Shown piece after piece: positions 33,654-45,230 of a stretch of DNA of 64,000 nt. The DNA is from Caulobacteraceae bacterium (GTDB lineage Bacteria; Pseudomonadota; Alphaproteobacteria; Caulobacterales; Caulobacteraceae): assembly GCA_003164925.1 (NCBI GenBank), contig PLRV01000036.1:16227-80226 (forward strand), read 5' to 3'. Every line of letters starts with the position of its first letter. Position 1 is the stretch's first letter. The translations under genes were made by a program, and so were the position numbers. Under the pieces are notes generated by a model, which saw nothing but the letters and a program-made list of their open reading frames with translations, was not told the origin of the DNA and did no database searches.

Positions 33654-33754
33654 GCGCCCCCTGCCCCTCGCCCTCGGAACCTCGTTCACGTTTTTGTACT
33701 AACCTTGTTCAGCGTCGCGACCCTGCGGCGCGGGCGCGCGCGGACCGGACAACC

Positions 33755-35023
33755 ATGCTGTATGCTCTCCACGAAGCCGCTTATTACGCCGCAGAACCGC
33801 TGAACCGCATGGCCGGGGCGGCCAGCCGGTTCTGGAGTTCGCCGCTCAATCCCGCCGCCTCCACCGAGGGCGGCCGAACCCTCTACGCCGCCGCCTCGGT
33901 CCTGGGCAACATGACGCGCCGTTACGGCAAGCCGGACTGGCGCATCGACGATGTGCAGGTCGATGGCCGCACCGTCGGCGTACAGATGCAGACCGCCTGG
34001 AAGTCGCCCTGGGTGAAGATGCAGCACTTCGTCAAGAGCGGCGCCGACCTGGCCGCCGCCGGCCGTTCGGGGCCTGGCCCCGCCGTATTGATCGTCGCGC
34101 CCCTGTCGGGCCACTACGCCACCCTGCTGCGCGGCACGGTGCGGGCCTTCCTGCAGGACCACGACGTGTACATCTCCGACTGGTCCAACGCCCGCAACGT
34201 GTCCCTGATGGAGGGCCGTTTCGACTTTCACGACTTTGTCGACCACGTCAGGGCCATGATCTCGGCCATTGGACCCAACACCCATGTGCTGGCGGTGTGT
34301 CAGCCCGGACCGCCGGTGATGGCCGCCGCCGCGCTGATGGCCGAGGACAAGGACCCGCTGCGCCCGGCGTCCATGATCTTCATGGGCTCGCCCATCGACG
34401 CTCGCCTGTCGCCCACCGTGACCAACAAGATCGCCGAGGACCGGCCGTTCACCTGGTTCCAGCAGCAGATGATCTACACCGTGCCGCCGCCCTACATGGG
34501 CATGATGCGCCGGGTCTATCCGGGCTTTGTACAGCTCTACAGCTTCATGAAGATGAACGAGGCCCAGCACGTGAACGCCCACTGGCGTTATTTCGAGGAT
34601 TTGGTGAAGGACGACGGCGAAAGCACCGACAAGCACCGGGAGTTCTACGACGAGTACCTCTCGGTGCTGGACCTGACCGAGGAGTTCTACCTGCAGACCG
34701 TCGACATCGTGTTCCAGAAACATCTGCTGCCCAAGGGCGAGCTGGTCCATCGGGGACGGGCGGTGAAGCCGGCCGTCATCACCGACATCGCCCTGATGAC
34801 CATCGAAGGCGCCCATGACGATATTTCCGGCGTCGGCCAGACCCAGGCCGCGCATGCCCTGTGTCCCTCCATCCCCGACTCGATGAAGGCGCTCTATGTC
34901 CATCCGGAAGTGGGCCACTACGGGGTGTTCAACGGCAGCCGCTTCCGCAACGACATCTATCCGCAGGCCAGGGACTTCATCGCCCGCAACGATGCGGCGG
35001 CCAGCCGCGCCGTGGCGGCTTGA
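33755..35023 (+). CDS. phaZ: Intracellular poly(3-hydroxybutyrate) depolymerase
   Basis: PhaZ hydrolyses native intracellular PHB granules. The 422-aa protein starts at the ATG at 33755 (MLYALHEAAYYAAEPLNRMA), the family's typical beginning. It has IVAPLSGHYATLLRGTV, YISDWSNARNVSLMEGRFDF, the catalytic-cysteine elbow VLAVCQPGPPVMA (C182, equivalent to the nucleophilic Cys of Ralstonia PhaZa1) and the C-terminal EVGHYGVFNGSRFRNDIYP with the catalytic His. The long in-frame 5' extension from 33611 comes out of repeat R3 and is not coding. No phaC is present in the window. Confidence 0.95.
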   Translation: MLYALHEAAYYAAEPLNRMAGAASRFWSSPLNPAASTEGGRTLYAAASVLGNMTRRYGKPDWRIDDVQVDGRTVGVQMQTAWKSPWVKMQHFVKSGADLAAAGRSGPGPAVLIVAPLSGHYATLLRGTVRAFLQDHDVYISDWSNARNVSLMEGRFDFHDFVDHVRAMISAIGPNTHVLAVCQPGPPVMAAAALMAEDKDPLRPASMIFMGSPIDARLSPTVTNKIAEDRPFTWFQQQMIYTVPPPYMGMMRRVYPGFVQLYSFMKMNEAQHVNAHWRYFEDLVKDDGESTDKHREFYDEYLSVLDLTEEFYLQTVDIVFQKHLLPKGELVHRGRAVKPAVITDIALMTIEGAHDDISGVGQTQAAHALCPSIPDSMKALYVHPEVGHYGVFNGSRFRNDIYPQARDFIARNDAAASRAVAA

Positions 35024-35055
35024 TCGCAACGCCGGACTGGTCTCTTAGCTAAGGC

Positions 35056-35808
35056 ATGGGCCTCTTTCGCGCACCCAGCCTCACGCCCGGCGACCTGATC
35101 GAGGTGGCCGGCTCGCCTGTGCGTCTGAAGGTCAACGCCAGGGCGCGCAGGGTCAGCCTGCGCGTGGATCCGCGCAAGCGGGAGGTGGTGGCCACGGCGC
35201 CCAGCCAGCGGCGCCTGGGCGAGGCCGTCGCCTTCGCCGGCCAGCGCGCCGACTGGATCGCCCAGCAACTGCGCGCCTTGCCGCAAGCCGAGCCTGTGAG
35301 CCCCGGCGACGTGCTGGAGGTGCTGGGCGAGACGCATCGGCTGGTCGCGGCCCGCACGCGGCTGGAGGCGGGCTTCCGCGAGGACGCGCAGCTCGGCCCG
35401 GTGCTGGCCGCCTTTGGCTCGGGCGACGCCTTCGGCCGCGCGGCCCTGCGCCTGCTGAAGCGCCAGGCGCTGGAGGTGCTGAGCGAGCGCACGGCCCATT
35501 ACGCCGCGACGCTGGGCCGGCCGACCCCACAGGTGAGCATCGGCGACGCCAAGGCCCGCTGGGGTTCTTGCCGGCCGCCGCGCACGGGGCTCAAGGCCGA
35601 CACGGGAGCGATCCGCTACAACTGGCGTCTGGTGCTGGCGCCCTATGCGGTGGCCGACTACGTCGCCGCCCACGAATGCGCCCACCTGATCGAGGCCAAC
35701 CACGGCCCGAAGTTCTGGGCGGTGGTGGAGGCCATCTACGGCTCGCAGAAGGGCCCGCGCGACTGGCTCAAGCGCCATGGCAACCGGCTGCATGGGTTCG
35801 GGCGGTGA
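35056..35808 (+). CDS. YgjP-like zinc metallopeptidase (DUF45/SprT-like)
   Basis: This 250-aa protein has N-terminal beta strands characteristic of YgjP-family proteins (PVRLKVNARARRVSLRVDPR), WGSCRPPRTG, and the zincin motif AAHECAHLIEANHGPKFW (HExxH variant HECAH with a downstream His). These proteins are predicted cytosolic metallopeptidases, one fold class with SprT/WLM. The biological substrate is unknown. The gene follows phaZ by 32 bp on the same strand. Confidence 0.9.
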   Translation: MGLFRAPSLTPGDLIEVAGSPVRLKVNARARRVSLRVDPRKREVVATAPSQRRLGEAVAFAGQRADWIAQQLRALPQAEPVSPGDVLEVLGETHRLVAARTRLEAGFREDAQLGPVLAAFGSGDAFGRAALRLLKRQALEVLSERTAHYAATLGRPTPQVSIGDAKARWGSCRPPRTGLKADTGAIRYNWRLVLAPYAVADYVAAHECAHLIEANHGPKFWAVVEAIYGSQKGPRDWLKRHGNRLHGFGR

Positions 35809-35837
35809 GACCGGTTCAGTCGCCTGACGTCGGCGCG

Positions 35838-35919
35838 AGCTCCCCTGCCTGCGGGGGAGCTGTCCCGAAGGGACTGAGGGGGCGTTGATCAAGCGCCGCG
35901 CCTTGGTGCGCGCCCCCTC
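35838..35919. terminator. Triple-hairpin intergenic palindrome between convergent genes
   Basis: Three stems occur in series: AGCTCCCC/GGGGAGCT (35838-35861), GTCCC-GAA-GGGAC (35862-35874), and a long-range stem GAGGGGGCG (35876-35884) with CGCCCCCTC (35911-35919). The last arm reaches into the stop codon region of the PBP gene. This layout resembles the GAGGGGGCG-type palindromic repeats common in Caulobacterales intergenic regions and can end transcription from both sides. Confidence 0.65.
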
Positions 35920-37957
35920 AGAAAAACTCAGGCGCCGGCTTTTTCTGCGCGGGGTCCACCGGCGCGGCGTCCGGCTTGGGCGTTTGGGGATCCGGTTGCG
36001 GGGGCGCGCCGTTTTGCAGGAGGTCGCCGATGGCGTCCTGGCCCGAGGCGGCGGTTTCGTCCGGCGTGGCGGGGGGCGGGGCGCCGCCGGGGATGGCCTG
36101 GGCCTTCAGGCGCGGCAGGGCCTGGCTCATGAAAGTCTTCCAGATACGCGCGGGCATGGTTCCGCCGGTGACGCCGCGCATGGGGGTGTTGTCGTCGCGC
36201 CCGGTCCAGACGGCGGTCACGAAACCGCCGGTGTAGCCCACGAACCAGGCGTCGCGGTAATCGCTGGTGGTGCCGGTCTTGCCGGCCAGGTCGTAGCCCG
36301 CAATGCGCGCGCCGGCGCCGGTGCCCGAGATCAGCACCTCGCGCAGCATCTGGTTCATGTACTGCAGGGCGGGCGAGCCGATCACCTGGGTGCGGGCCTG
36401 CTTTTCCACATTGCGGTCGTACAGCACCTGGCCGGTGGTGGTGCGGATGCGCTCGATGCCATAGGCCTTCACTCCCATTCCGCCATTGGCGAAGGCGTCG
36501 TAGGCCTGGGCCATTTCAAGGGGGCTGACCTCCACCGCGCCCAGGGCCATGGACGGGTCGGTCTGGATCGGCGAGGTGATGCCCAGGCGGTGGGCGGTGC
36601 GGGCCACATTGCCGGTGCCCACTTCATTGGCCAGGCGCACGGCCACGGTGTTGATCGAGTGGGCCAGGGCGATCTGCAGGGTGATCGGCCCCATGAACTC
36701 CTTCTCGAAGTTCTTGGGCTGCCAGTTGCCGATCGTGATCGGTTCGTCCACCACCGGCGTATCGGGTCTCCGGCCATTCTCCATGGCCGTCAAGTAAACG
36801 AAGGGCTTGAAGGAGGAGCCGGCCTGGCGTTTGGCGTCCGCGGCCCGGTCGAACTGGCTGTCGGCGTAGTCGACCCCGCCGACGTAGGCCCGCACCCGTC
36901 CCTCGCCGTCCAGGGCCACCAGGGCGGTCTGCTGGATGCCGTGGGCCTTGCCCTCGGGCGATTGCACTTGGCGCTCGGCGGCCTCGGCGGCGGCCTGGAT
37001 CGGCAGGTCCAAGGTGGTCTCCACCACCAGGTCCTGCTGCAGGGGATTGTCCTTGGTCTGGCCGACGATGGAGCGGACTTCCGCGTCGACCCAGTCGACG
37101 AAGTATTGCGCCCTTTGGCTGGACAAGGTGCGCGACACCCGCACCGGCTGGGCGAAGGCGGCGTCGCGCTGGGCCGGCGTGATGGCGCCGGTGGCGACCA
37201 TATTGTCCAGCACCACGGTGGCGCGCCGCTCAGCGCGGGCGGTGTCGGAAATGGGGCTGTAGCGCGCCGGACCCTTCATCAGCCCGGCCAGCAGGGCCGC
37301 CTCGCCGACGGTGAGCTGGGAGGCGGGCTTGTCGAAGTAGCGCTGGGATGCGGCCTCGATGCCGTAGGCGCCCGCGCCGAAATAGACCCGGTTCAGATAG
37401 AGGCTGAGGATCTCCTTCTTGGAGAACTTCATCTCCAGCCACACCGCCAGGATCAGCTCCTGCACCTTGCGGCGGATGGTCTGCTGCGGGCTGAGGAACA
37501 GGTTGCGCGCCAGCTGCTGGGTGATGGTGGAGGCGCCCTGGGCGAAGCGGCGTTCGCGCGCGTCCACGAACACCATGCGCACCATGCCGATCGGGTCGAA
37601 GCCGAAGTGATGGTAGAAACGCTTGTCCTCGATGGCGATGAAGGCGTCCGGCACATAGGTCGGCAGTTCGTCCAGGTTCACCGGCGGCGTGAATTGGCTG
37701 CCGCGCACGGCCACCAGGGCGCCCGAGCGATCGAGATAGGAGATCGAGGGGGTGCGCTGGACCTGATAAAGCTTGGAGGTGTCGGGCAGGCCGGTGGCGA
37801 ACACCGCCAGGAATCCGACCAGGAAGATCAGGCCCCATACGCCCGCGACGACGCCCCAATACAGGATCGATTGGGTCCGGGTGCGTCCGGCTCCGCCCTT
37901 GGAGCCGCCGCCATTGCCCCCGCCCGGGGTCCCGCCGCCTGATCGCCCGTTCGCCAT
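35918..37957 (-). CDS. Class A penicillin-binding protein (PBP1A family)
   Basis: This bifunctional peptidoglycan glycosyltransferase/transpeptidase is ~679 aa from the ATG at 37957 (MANGRSGGG); an ATG at 37990 is also in frame. A Gly/Ser/Arg-rich cytoplasmic tail and one TM (VVAGVWGLIFLVGFLAVFAT) come first. The GT51 domain follows with EDKRFYHHFGFDPIGMVR and GASTITQQLARNLFLS, KEILSLYLNRVYFG. The transpeptidase domain has AGSSFKPFVYL (SxxK), a HSINTVAVRLA region (SxN) and AGKTGTTSDYRDAWFVGYTG (KTG). The tail is acidic/Pro-rich. Confidence 0.95.
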   Translation of the reverse strand: MANGRSGGGTPGGGNGGGSKGGAGRTRTQSILYWGVVAGVWGLIFLVGFLAVFATGLPDTSKLYQVQRTPSISYLDRSGALVAVRGSQFTPPVNLDELPTYVPDAFIAIEDKRFYHHFGFDPIGMVRMVFVDARERRFAQGASTITQQLARNLFLSPQQTIRRKVQELILAVWLEMKFSKKEILSLYLNRVYFGAGAYGIEAASQRYFDKPASQLTVGEAALLAGLMKGPARYSPISDTARAERRATVVLDNMVATGAITPAQRDAAFAQPVRVSRTLSSQRAQYFVDWVDAEVRSIVGQTKDNPLQQDLVVETTLDLPIQAAAEAAERQVQSPEGKAHGIQQTALVALDGEGRVRAYVGGVDYADSQFDRAADAKRQAGSSFKPFVYLTAMENGRRPDTPVVDEPITIGNWQPKNFEKEFMGPITLQIALAHSINTVAVRLANEVGTGNVARTAHRLGITSPIQTDPSMALGAVEVSPLEMAQAYDAFANGGMGVKAYGIERIRTTTGQVLYDRNVEKQARTQVIGSPALQYMNQMLREVLISGTGAGARIAGYDLAGKTGTTSDYRDAWFVGYTGGFVTAVWTGRDDNTPMRGVTGGTMPARIWKTFMSQALPRLKAQAIPGGAPPPATPDETAASGQDAIGDLLQNGAPPQPDPQTPKPDAAPVDPAQKKPAPEFF

Positions 37958-38087
37958 GTTCAGAAAGTCTCCCGGCGCGGCCCCGCCCATGGCGCGCTGT
38001 TTATCCTAATCCAAAGGCCCTGCTCCAGCGATTAAAGCCCGCTCTGGTTTGACTCAAAGTTAAGCGAGGCTCGGTTAGGGTGCAGCC

Positions 38088-39842
38088 ATGACCGGGATAG
38101 TCGACGTTCTGGAAGGTTTGGACCGCCCCGCCGCCGTGATGGCCGCGGATGGCGTGCTCGTCTGCGCCAACGAGGCCTGGCGCAAGAGTGAGCCGCCCGC
38201 GCATCTGCTGGCCCGGCTTGGCTCCGGCGGGCGCCTGGAAGCGGACGGCGGCCTGGTGTGGACCGTTCGCGCCCTGCCAGGGGGCGAACGCCTGATGCTG
38301 GCCGAACCCGCCGTGGTCCAGGGCCTGCATGGGCGCGAGCGTTACCTGGCGGCCCTCAGTCACGAGCTGCGCACGCCCCTGAGCGGGGTGATCGGCATGG
38401 CCGGCCTTCTGGCCGACACGCCCCTGAACGCGGATCAGAGAACCTACGTCCAGGCCCTGCGCCAGACCGGCGCGCACCTCTTGGGCCTGGTCAACGACGT
38501 GCTCGACCTGGCCAAGCTGGAAAGCGGCCAGATAGACCTGGAGCCAGCGCCGCTGGACATCGAGCTTTTGCTGCAGGGCGTGTGCGAGCTGCTCAGCCCC
38601 CGCGCCCACGAAAAGGGTCTGGAAATCGCTTGGGCCGCCACGGGCTGCCCCGCACGCATCATGGCCGACGAAGGCCGGTTGCGTCAGATTCTGTTCAACC
38701 TCGCCGGCAACGCCGTCAAGTTCACCGAACAGGGCGGGGTGCTGATCCTCGCCGAGGCGATGGGCGAGGAGGACGGCGAGACCACGCTTCGTTTCAGCGT
38801 GCGCGACACCGGCCCTGGCGTGCCCTCCCATGAGCAGGCGCGCATCTTCGAGGAGTATGTACGCGCGCCTGGCCATACCGCCCGCCTGGAGGGCACCGGC
38901 CTGGGCCTGGCCATCGTTCGCCGCCTGGCGACCGCGCACGACGGCGCCATCGGCCTGGACAGCCCCGCCGAGGGCGGCGCGGAATTCTGGTTTCAGGCGC
39001 GCTTTCCCATTGCCGTCGCCGCCCCCGCGCGCCGCCCCCTGGAGGGGCTGACGGTGCTGGTGGTCTCGCCCAGCGTCATCGTGCGCACCGCCGCCGCGGC
39101 GCAGATCGAGGCCAGCGGCGGACGGGCCAGGGTCTGCGAGCGGGCGCCCGAAGACCTTGAGGCCGATCTCGTCTTGCTGGATCGCGCCTTGGCTCAGGCG
39201 CCGCCGCCCGCCCGTCCGACCCTGGTGCTGCTCAAGCCCGAACGACGGGGCGAGCTGGAGAGCCTAAGAGCGCGCGGCTTTGCCGGCTATCTGATCAAGC
39301 CGCTGCGGCGGGCGTCCCTGGCCGAGCGGATCCTGGCGGCGGTCGGGCGCGGCGCGCAGGCGGCCGAACCGGCGCGTCCGGCGGAGGACGATCGGTTGGC
39401 GCCGGCCTGCGCGGCGGGCGTGCGCGTGCTGTTGGCCGAGGACAATCCCATCAACGCCCTCCTGGCGCGCACCCTGCTGGAGCGCGAGGGCTGCGCGGTG
39501 GACTGCGTGGTCAACGGGCTGGATGCGCTGGAGGCCGGCAAGAACGGGACGCACGACCTGATCCTCATGGACCAGCGGATGCCGGGCATGGACGGGGTGC
39601 AGGCGGCCAAGGCCTTGCGCGCCGCGGGCGTCAAGACGCCGATCGTGGCCCTGACCGCCGACGCTTTCGAGGACGACCGCAAGGCGTGCCTTAACGCCGG
39701 CATGAACGATTTCCTGGCCAAGCCGTTGGAGGCGGGCGCCCTGCGCGGGGTGCTGGGCCGCTGGGCCAGGCCCCAGGCTCCTGCGACCCAGGCTCCTGCG
39801 GCCTTTACGCCAGAGGGACAGCAGGACAAGCTCGCCTCCTGA
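38088..39842 (+). CDS. Hybrid histidine kinase with pseudo-receiver and receiver, ShkA-like
   Basis: This 584-aa soluble hybrid kinase has a short PAS-like N-terminus (residues ~1-75), DHp H-box LSHELRTPLSG (H92) and HATPase (FNLAGNAVKFTEQGG, RDTGPGVPSHEQ, GTGLGLAIVRRLA). A first receiver-like domain (~320-420) has a degenerate acidic pocket (VVSPSV instead of two acidics). The true receiver (~446-575) has AEDNPINALLA, D495 in LILMDQRMPG and a conserved Lys in FLAKPLEAG. The linker between the two receivers has EDDR (433-436). This order matches Caulobacter ShkA, whose pseudo-receiver binds c-di-GMP. No cognate phosphotransferase is adjacent. Confidence 0.9.
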   Translation: MTGIVDVLEGLDRPAAVMAADGVLVCANEAWRKSEPPAHLLARLGSGGRLEADGGLVWTVRALPGGERLMLAEPAVVQGLHGRERYLAALSHELRTPLSGVIGMAGLLADTPLNADQRTYVQALRQTGAHLLGLVNDVLDLAKLESGQIDLEPAPLDIELLLQGVCELLSPRAHEKGLEIAWAATGCPARIMADEGRLRQILFNLAGNAVKFTEQGGVLILAEAMGEEDGETTLRFSVRDTGPGVPSHEQARIFEEYVRAPGHTARLEGTGLGLAIVRRLATAHDGAIGLDSPAEGGAEFWFQARFPIAVAAPARRPLEGLTVLVVSPSVIVRTAAAAQIEASGGRARVCERAPEDLEADLVLLDRALAQAPPPARPTLVLLKPERRGELESLRARGFAGYLIKPLRRASLAERILAAVGRGAQAAEPARPAEDDRLAPACAAGVRVLLAEDNPINALLARTLLEREGCAVDCVVNGLDALEAGKNGTHDLILMDQRMPGMDGVQAAKALRAAGVKTPIVALTADAFEDDRKACLNAGMNDFLAKPLEAGALRGVLGRWARPQAPATQAPAAFTPEGQQDKLAS

Positions 39843-39872
39843 TTTGCGCGGCTCCCGCGCGCGGGACGCCCG

Positions 39873-41252
39873 ATGACCACTGCCGTTCAAGCCGAACCCA
39901 ATAAGCCCCGCGCCAAGCTGCACGACATGGGCGCGGTGATCAAAGCCCTGCGCCGGCCACGGGTGCTGATCATGCTGATGCTCGGCTTCTCCTCGGGCAT
40001 CCCCTTCATGCTCACGGCCAATACCCTGGGCTTCTGGCTGCGCGACGCGGGACTAAAGTTGGGCGCGATCAGCGCCCTGTCCTGGGTGGGTCTGGCCTAT
40101 TCGCTGAAGTTTTTGTGGGCGCCGGTGGTCGACCGGGCGGATCTGCCCTTTCTGGGCCGGCTCGGCCGGCGGCGGGGCTGGATCGTCGCCGCCCAGGTGC
40201 TGGTGGGCGCGGGCCTTTTGGCCATGGCCCTCACCGGGCCGCAAAGGAACATCCTGGCCTTCGCCGGCCTGGCCCTGCTCGTGGCCTTCGCCTCGGCCAC
40301 CCAGGACATCGTGCTGGACGCCTGGCGCATCGAGATGGCCGAAACCGCCGAGGAGCTGGGCCTGCTCACCGCCGCCTATCAGCTAGGCTATCGGATAGCT
40401 CTGCTGGCCACGGTGTCATGGGTTCTGATCCTGGCCCAGTTCGCGGGGTGGAATCTGTCCTATGGGGTGATGGCGGCCTGCATGCTGGTGGGGGTGGCCG
40501 CGATCCTGATGGCCCAGGAGCCGGCGCGGGCCGATGCCGTGATGCACGCCAAGTCCGACGCCGCGCCCTTGTGGACGCCGCGCGGCTTCTTCGATGCGGT
40601 GGCCGGGCCCTTCGTCGAATTCTTCAAGACCCACAGGCTGTTCGGCTTGGTGATGCTCTTGACCATCACCCTGTACCATCTGTCCGACTATCTGCGCGGG
40701 CCGATCGTCAACCCGTTCTACCATGACGTGGGCTATTCCAAGGTCGTGGTGGGCCTGATGCGCACCAGCGTGGGCCTGTGGGCCAGCGTGGCCGGTGTGG
40801 CCGCGGGCGGCCTCTGTTCCCTGCGCATCGGATTCTTCAAGACCCTGATCATCGGGGCGGTGCTGCAGCCCATCGGCATCGGCGCCTTCGCCCTGGTGGC
40901 CCTGCGCGGCGCCCCGGACCTGCCGCTGTTCGCCGCCGTCAACGCCATGGACGACTTCGCCATCGGCTTTTCGGGCGTCGCGCTCGTGGCCTACATGTCG
41001 AGCTTGACCAACCTGGGCTATGTGGCCAGCCAGTATGCCGTGATGAGCTCGGCGCTGGCCTGGACCGGCAAGACGCTGAAGGGCTTTTCCGGCTTCGTCA
41101 TCGAGGCCCTGCAGCAGGGCCGCGACCTGATGCACGCCTACGCCCTGTTCTACCTGGGCGTGGCCGCGCTGGGCCTGCCGGCCGTGGCACTGTGCTTCGT
41201 GCTGGCCCACGTCGCCCAGACCCGCGCAGCCAAGGTCGCCGCGCAGGCCTGA
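39873..41252 (+). CDS. AmpG-like MFS transporter
   Basis: This 459-aa polytopic protein has about twelve hydrophobic segments. RRPRVLIMLMLGFSSGIPFM, GLAYSLKFLWAPVVDR, GRLGRRRGWIVAAQV and ASATQDIVLDAWRIEM are hallmarks of AmpG-family muropeptide permeases, with the QD..D-like motif in TM4-5. AmpG imports anhydromuropeptides for peptidoglycan recycling. With the PBP 1.9 kb away this is reasonable, but other acetyl-CoA or BCD-type transporters share the pattern. It follows the hybrid kinase after 30 bp and converges on maeB with only 6 bp between stops. Confidence 0.85.
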   Translation: MTTAVQAEPNKPRAKLHDMGAVIKALRRPRVLIMLMLGFSSGIPFMLTANTLGFWLRDAGLKLGAISALSWVGLAYSLKFLWAPVVDRADLPFLGRLGRRRGWIVAAQVLVGAGLLAMALTGPQRNILAFAGLALLVAFASATQDIVLDAWRIEMAETAEELGLLTAAYQLGYRIALLATVSWVLILAQFAGWNLSYGVMAACMLVGVAAILMAQEPARADAVMHAKSDAAPLWTPRGFFDAVAGPFVEFFKTHRLFGLVMLLTITLYHLSDYLRGPIVNPFYHDVGYSKVVVGLMRTSVGLWASVAGVAAGGLCSLRIGFFKTLIIGAVLQPIGIGAFALVALRGAPDLPLFAAVNAMDDFAIGFSGVALVAYMSSLTNLGYVASQYAVMSSALAWTGKTLKGFSGFVIEALQQGRDLMHAYALFYLGVAALGLPAVALCFVLAHVAQTRAAKVAAQA

Positions 41253-41258
41253 TCGGCG

Positions 41259-43577
<2,319 letters not shown>

Positions 43578-43750
43578 GAGGGATCGTCGGGCCTTGTAAA
43601 ACTGGGCCCCAACCTAGCCAGCGGGGCGTGGCGCCACAACGGGCTTGCGGTGTAAAACGACCTCGTCAGTCCGATTGCATGGCGCCGCTCCGGTTGATTT
43701 TCCCGTTCAGGGCAGGCAAGCCGGAGCAGAACGCAGGAAAGACGGGCCAA

Positions 43751-44539
43751 GTGGCGTCAATCAACATCAGAATCGGCGTGGCCGGCGCCTCGGGGCGCAT
43801 GGGCCAGGCGGTGACGGCCCTGGCCTCGGCGCGCCCGGGTTTGGAGATCGCCGCCCTGTTCGACCGGCCCGACGCGGCGGGCGGCGCGTCGGCCGGCGGG
43901 ATCCTGACCGACCGAGACCATGCGCTGGAGACCTGCGACGTGATCGTGGATTTCACCAGCGGCTCGGCCTCGGCCGAACTGGCCGCCCTGTGCGCTAAGC
44001 GCGGCGGCCCAGCCCTGGTGATCGGGTCCACCGGCTTTTCCGAGGCGGATGAGGCGATGGTGCGCGCGGCGGCCGAGCGGACCGCCATCGTCAAGTCCGG
44101 CAACTATTCCCTGGGCGTGAACGTGCTGCTCGGCCTGGTGGCCCAGGCGGCGGCGGCGCTGAAGGCGCGCGACTTCGACATCGAGGTGTTTGAGGCCCAC
44201 CACAAGCGCAAGGTCGACGCGCCCTCGGGTACGGCGCTGATGCTGGGCCAGGCGGCGGCCCAGGCGCGCGGATCGGACCTGAAGGCGCTGGAGGTGCGCG
44301 CGCGCGACGGCATTACAGGGCCGCGCGAGGAAGGGACCATCGGCTTTTCGGTGGTTCGCGGCGGTGGGATCGTGGGCGAACACAGCGTGATCTTCGCCGG
44401 CGAGGAGGAGATCCTCACCCTGTCGCATTCGGCCCGCGACCGCGGTCTGTTCGCCCGGGGCGCGCTCGAGGCCGCCCTGTGGGTCGCCGGGCGAGGACCT
44501 GGGCTCTACGACATGCAGGACGTGCTGGGGTTTAAATAG
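43751..44539 (+). CDS. dapB: 4-hydroxy-tetrahydrodipicolinate reductase
   Basis: DapB catalyses the NAD(P)H reduction step toward diaminopimelate and lysine. The 262-aa product starts at the GTG at 43751 ([21 protein letters not shown]). An in-frame ATG at 43679 adds ~24 residues of unlikely sequence. The Rossmann loop [39 protein letters not shown] and the substrate signature [16 protein letters not shown] with its conserved His/Lys identify the enzyme. C-terminal [21 protein letters not shown] is standard. Confidence 0.95.
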   Translation: MASINIRIGVAGASGRMGQAVTALASARPGLEIAALFDRPDAAGGASAGGILTDRDHALETCDVIVDFTSGSASAELAALCAKRGGPALVIGSTGFSEADEAMVRAAAERTAIVKSGNYSLGVNVLLGLVAQAAAALKARDFDIEVFEAHHKRKVDAPSGTALMLGQAAAQARGSDLKALEVRARDGITGPREEGTIGFSVVRGGGIVGEHSVIFAGEEEILTLSHSARDRGLFARGALEAALWVAGRGPGLYDMQDVLGFK

Positions 44540-44576
44540 CGCGGATTAACCGCGGGTCCTTCGTGGTTGGATTTTT

Positions 44577-45029
44577 CTACCGTCCCGTCGACCCGAACCC
44601 GCCCGCGCCGCGCGCCGTCTCGTCCAGGCTGTCGGTCTCCAGCCAGCTCGCCTGCAGCAGCGGCGCCACGATCATCTGGGCGATGCGTTCGCCGCGCTGG
44701 ATGACGAAGTCCTCCTGGCCGAGGTTGATCAGGATCACTTTCACCTCGCCGCGATAGTCGCTGTCGATGGTGCCGGGCGTATTGAGGCAGGTGACGCCGT
44801 GCTTGACCGCCAGGCCCGAGCGGGGCCGCACCTGCACCTCGAACCCCTGAGGAATGGCCATGCACAGGCCCGTGGGAACCAGGGCCCTCGCGCCGGGCGC
44901 CAAGATTATGGGCTCATGCTGCGGCGGCGCCGCGCGCAGGTCCATGCCCGCCGAGCCATGAGTTTCATAGGCCGGCAGGGGCAGGCCCTCGGCGTGGGGC
45001 AGGCGGAGGACGGCGATCTGAGGGGTCAT
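44577..45029 (-). CDS. dut: Deoxyuridine 5'-triphosphate nucleotidohydrolase (dUTPase)
   Basis: This 150-aa trimeric dUTPase hydrolyses dUTP to dUMP, limiting uracil in DNA. All five motifs are present: [34 protein letters not shown] (catalytic Asp), [10 protein letters not shown] and the C-terminal arginine-finger segment [11 protein letters not shown]. It lies convergent to dapB (37 bp) and on the same strand as coaBC, separated by repeat copy C. Confidence 0.96.
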   Translation of the reverse strand: MTPQIAVLRLPHAEGLPLPAYETHGSAGMDLRAAPPQHEPIILAPGARALVPTGLCMAIPQGFEVQVRPRSGLAVKHGVTCLNTPGTIDSDYRGEVKVILINLGQEDFVIQRGERIAQMIVAPLLQASWLETDSLDETARGAGGFGSTGR

Positions 45030-45117
45030 GTGTTTCCGTGGTTTGGGTGGATCAGCATCTTCAGATGCTGAATCGGCTGTGAGGCCTTGCCGAGATTGGA
45101 GCTTTGGACTTGGTCTT

Positions 45118-45214
45118 GGTCAAGGACGGCGCGTCGCGCCGCCGCTGCGCGGTCGCCACAGGCGATCCTTGAGCAAGGCCAAGCCCAAAGCGATGCTGGC
45201 TGGCATGGCTTAAG
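45118..45214 (-). repeat. Dispersed intergenic repeat, CTTAAG family (copy C, inverted)
   Basis: Read on the minus strand it begins CTTAAGCCATG at 45214, contains GCTCAAGGATCGCCTGTGGC and GACCGCGCAGCGGCGGC, and ends CCTTGACC at 45118. It is related to copies A (4741) and B (63673). It fills most of the gap between coaBC and dut. Confidence 0.8.
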
Positions 45215-45230
45215 GCAGCGTGCGCCGATT

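Noticed and set aside
33611-33754. N-terminal extension of phaZ
   Set aside because: Its coding potential derives from the end of repeat R3; PhaZ proteins begin at MLYALHEAAYYA-like sequence, here the ATG at 33755.
35885-37942. Long open frame on the plus strand (685 codons) opposite the PBP gene
   Set aside because: It is the antisense shadow of the PBP gene: low complexity, no motifs, and the opposite strand carries the full GT51/transpeptidase motif set. High GC produces such frames.
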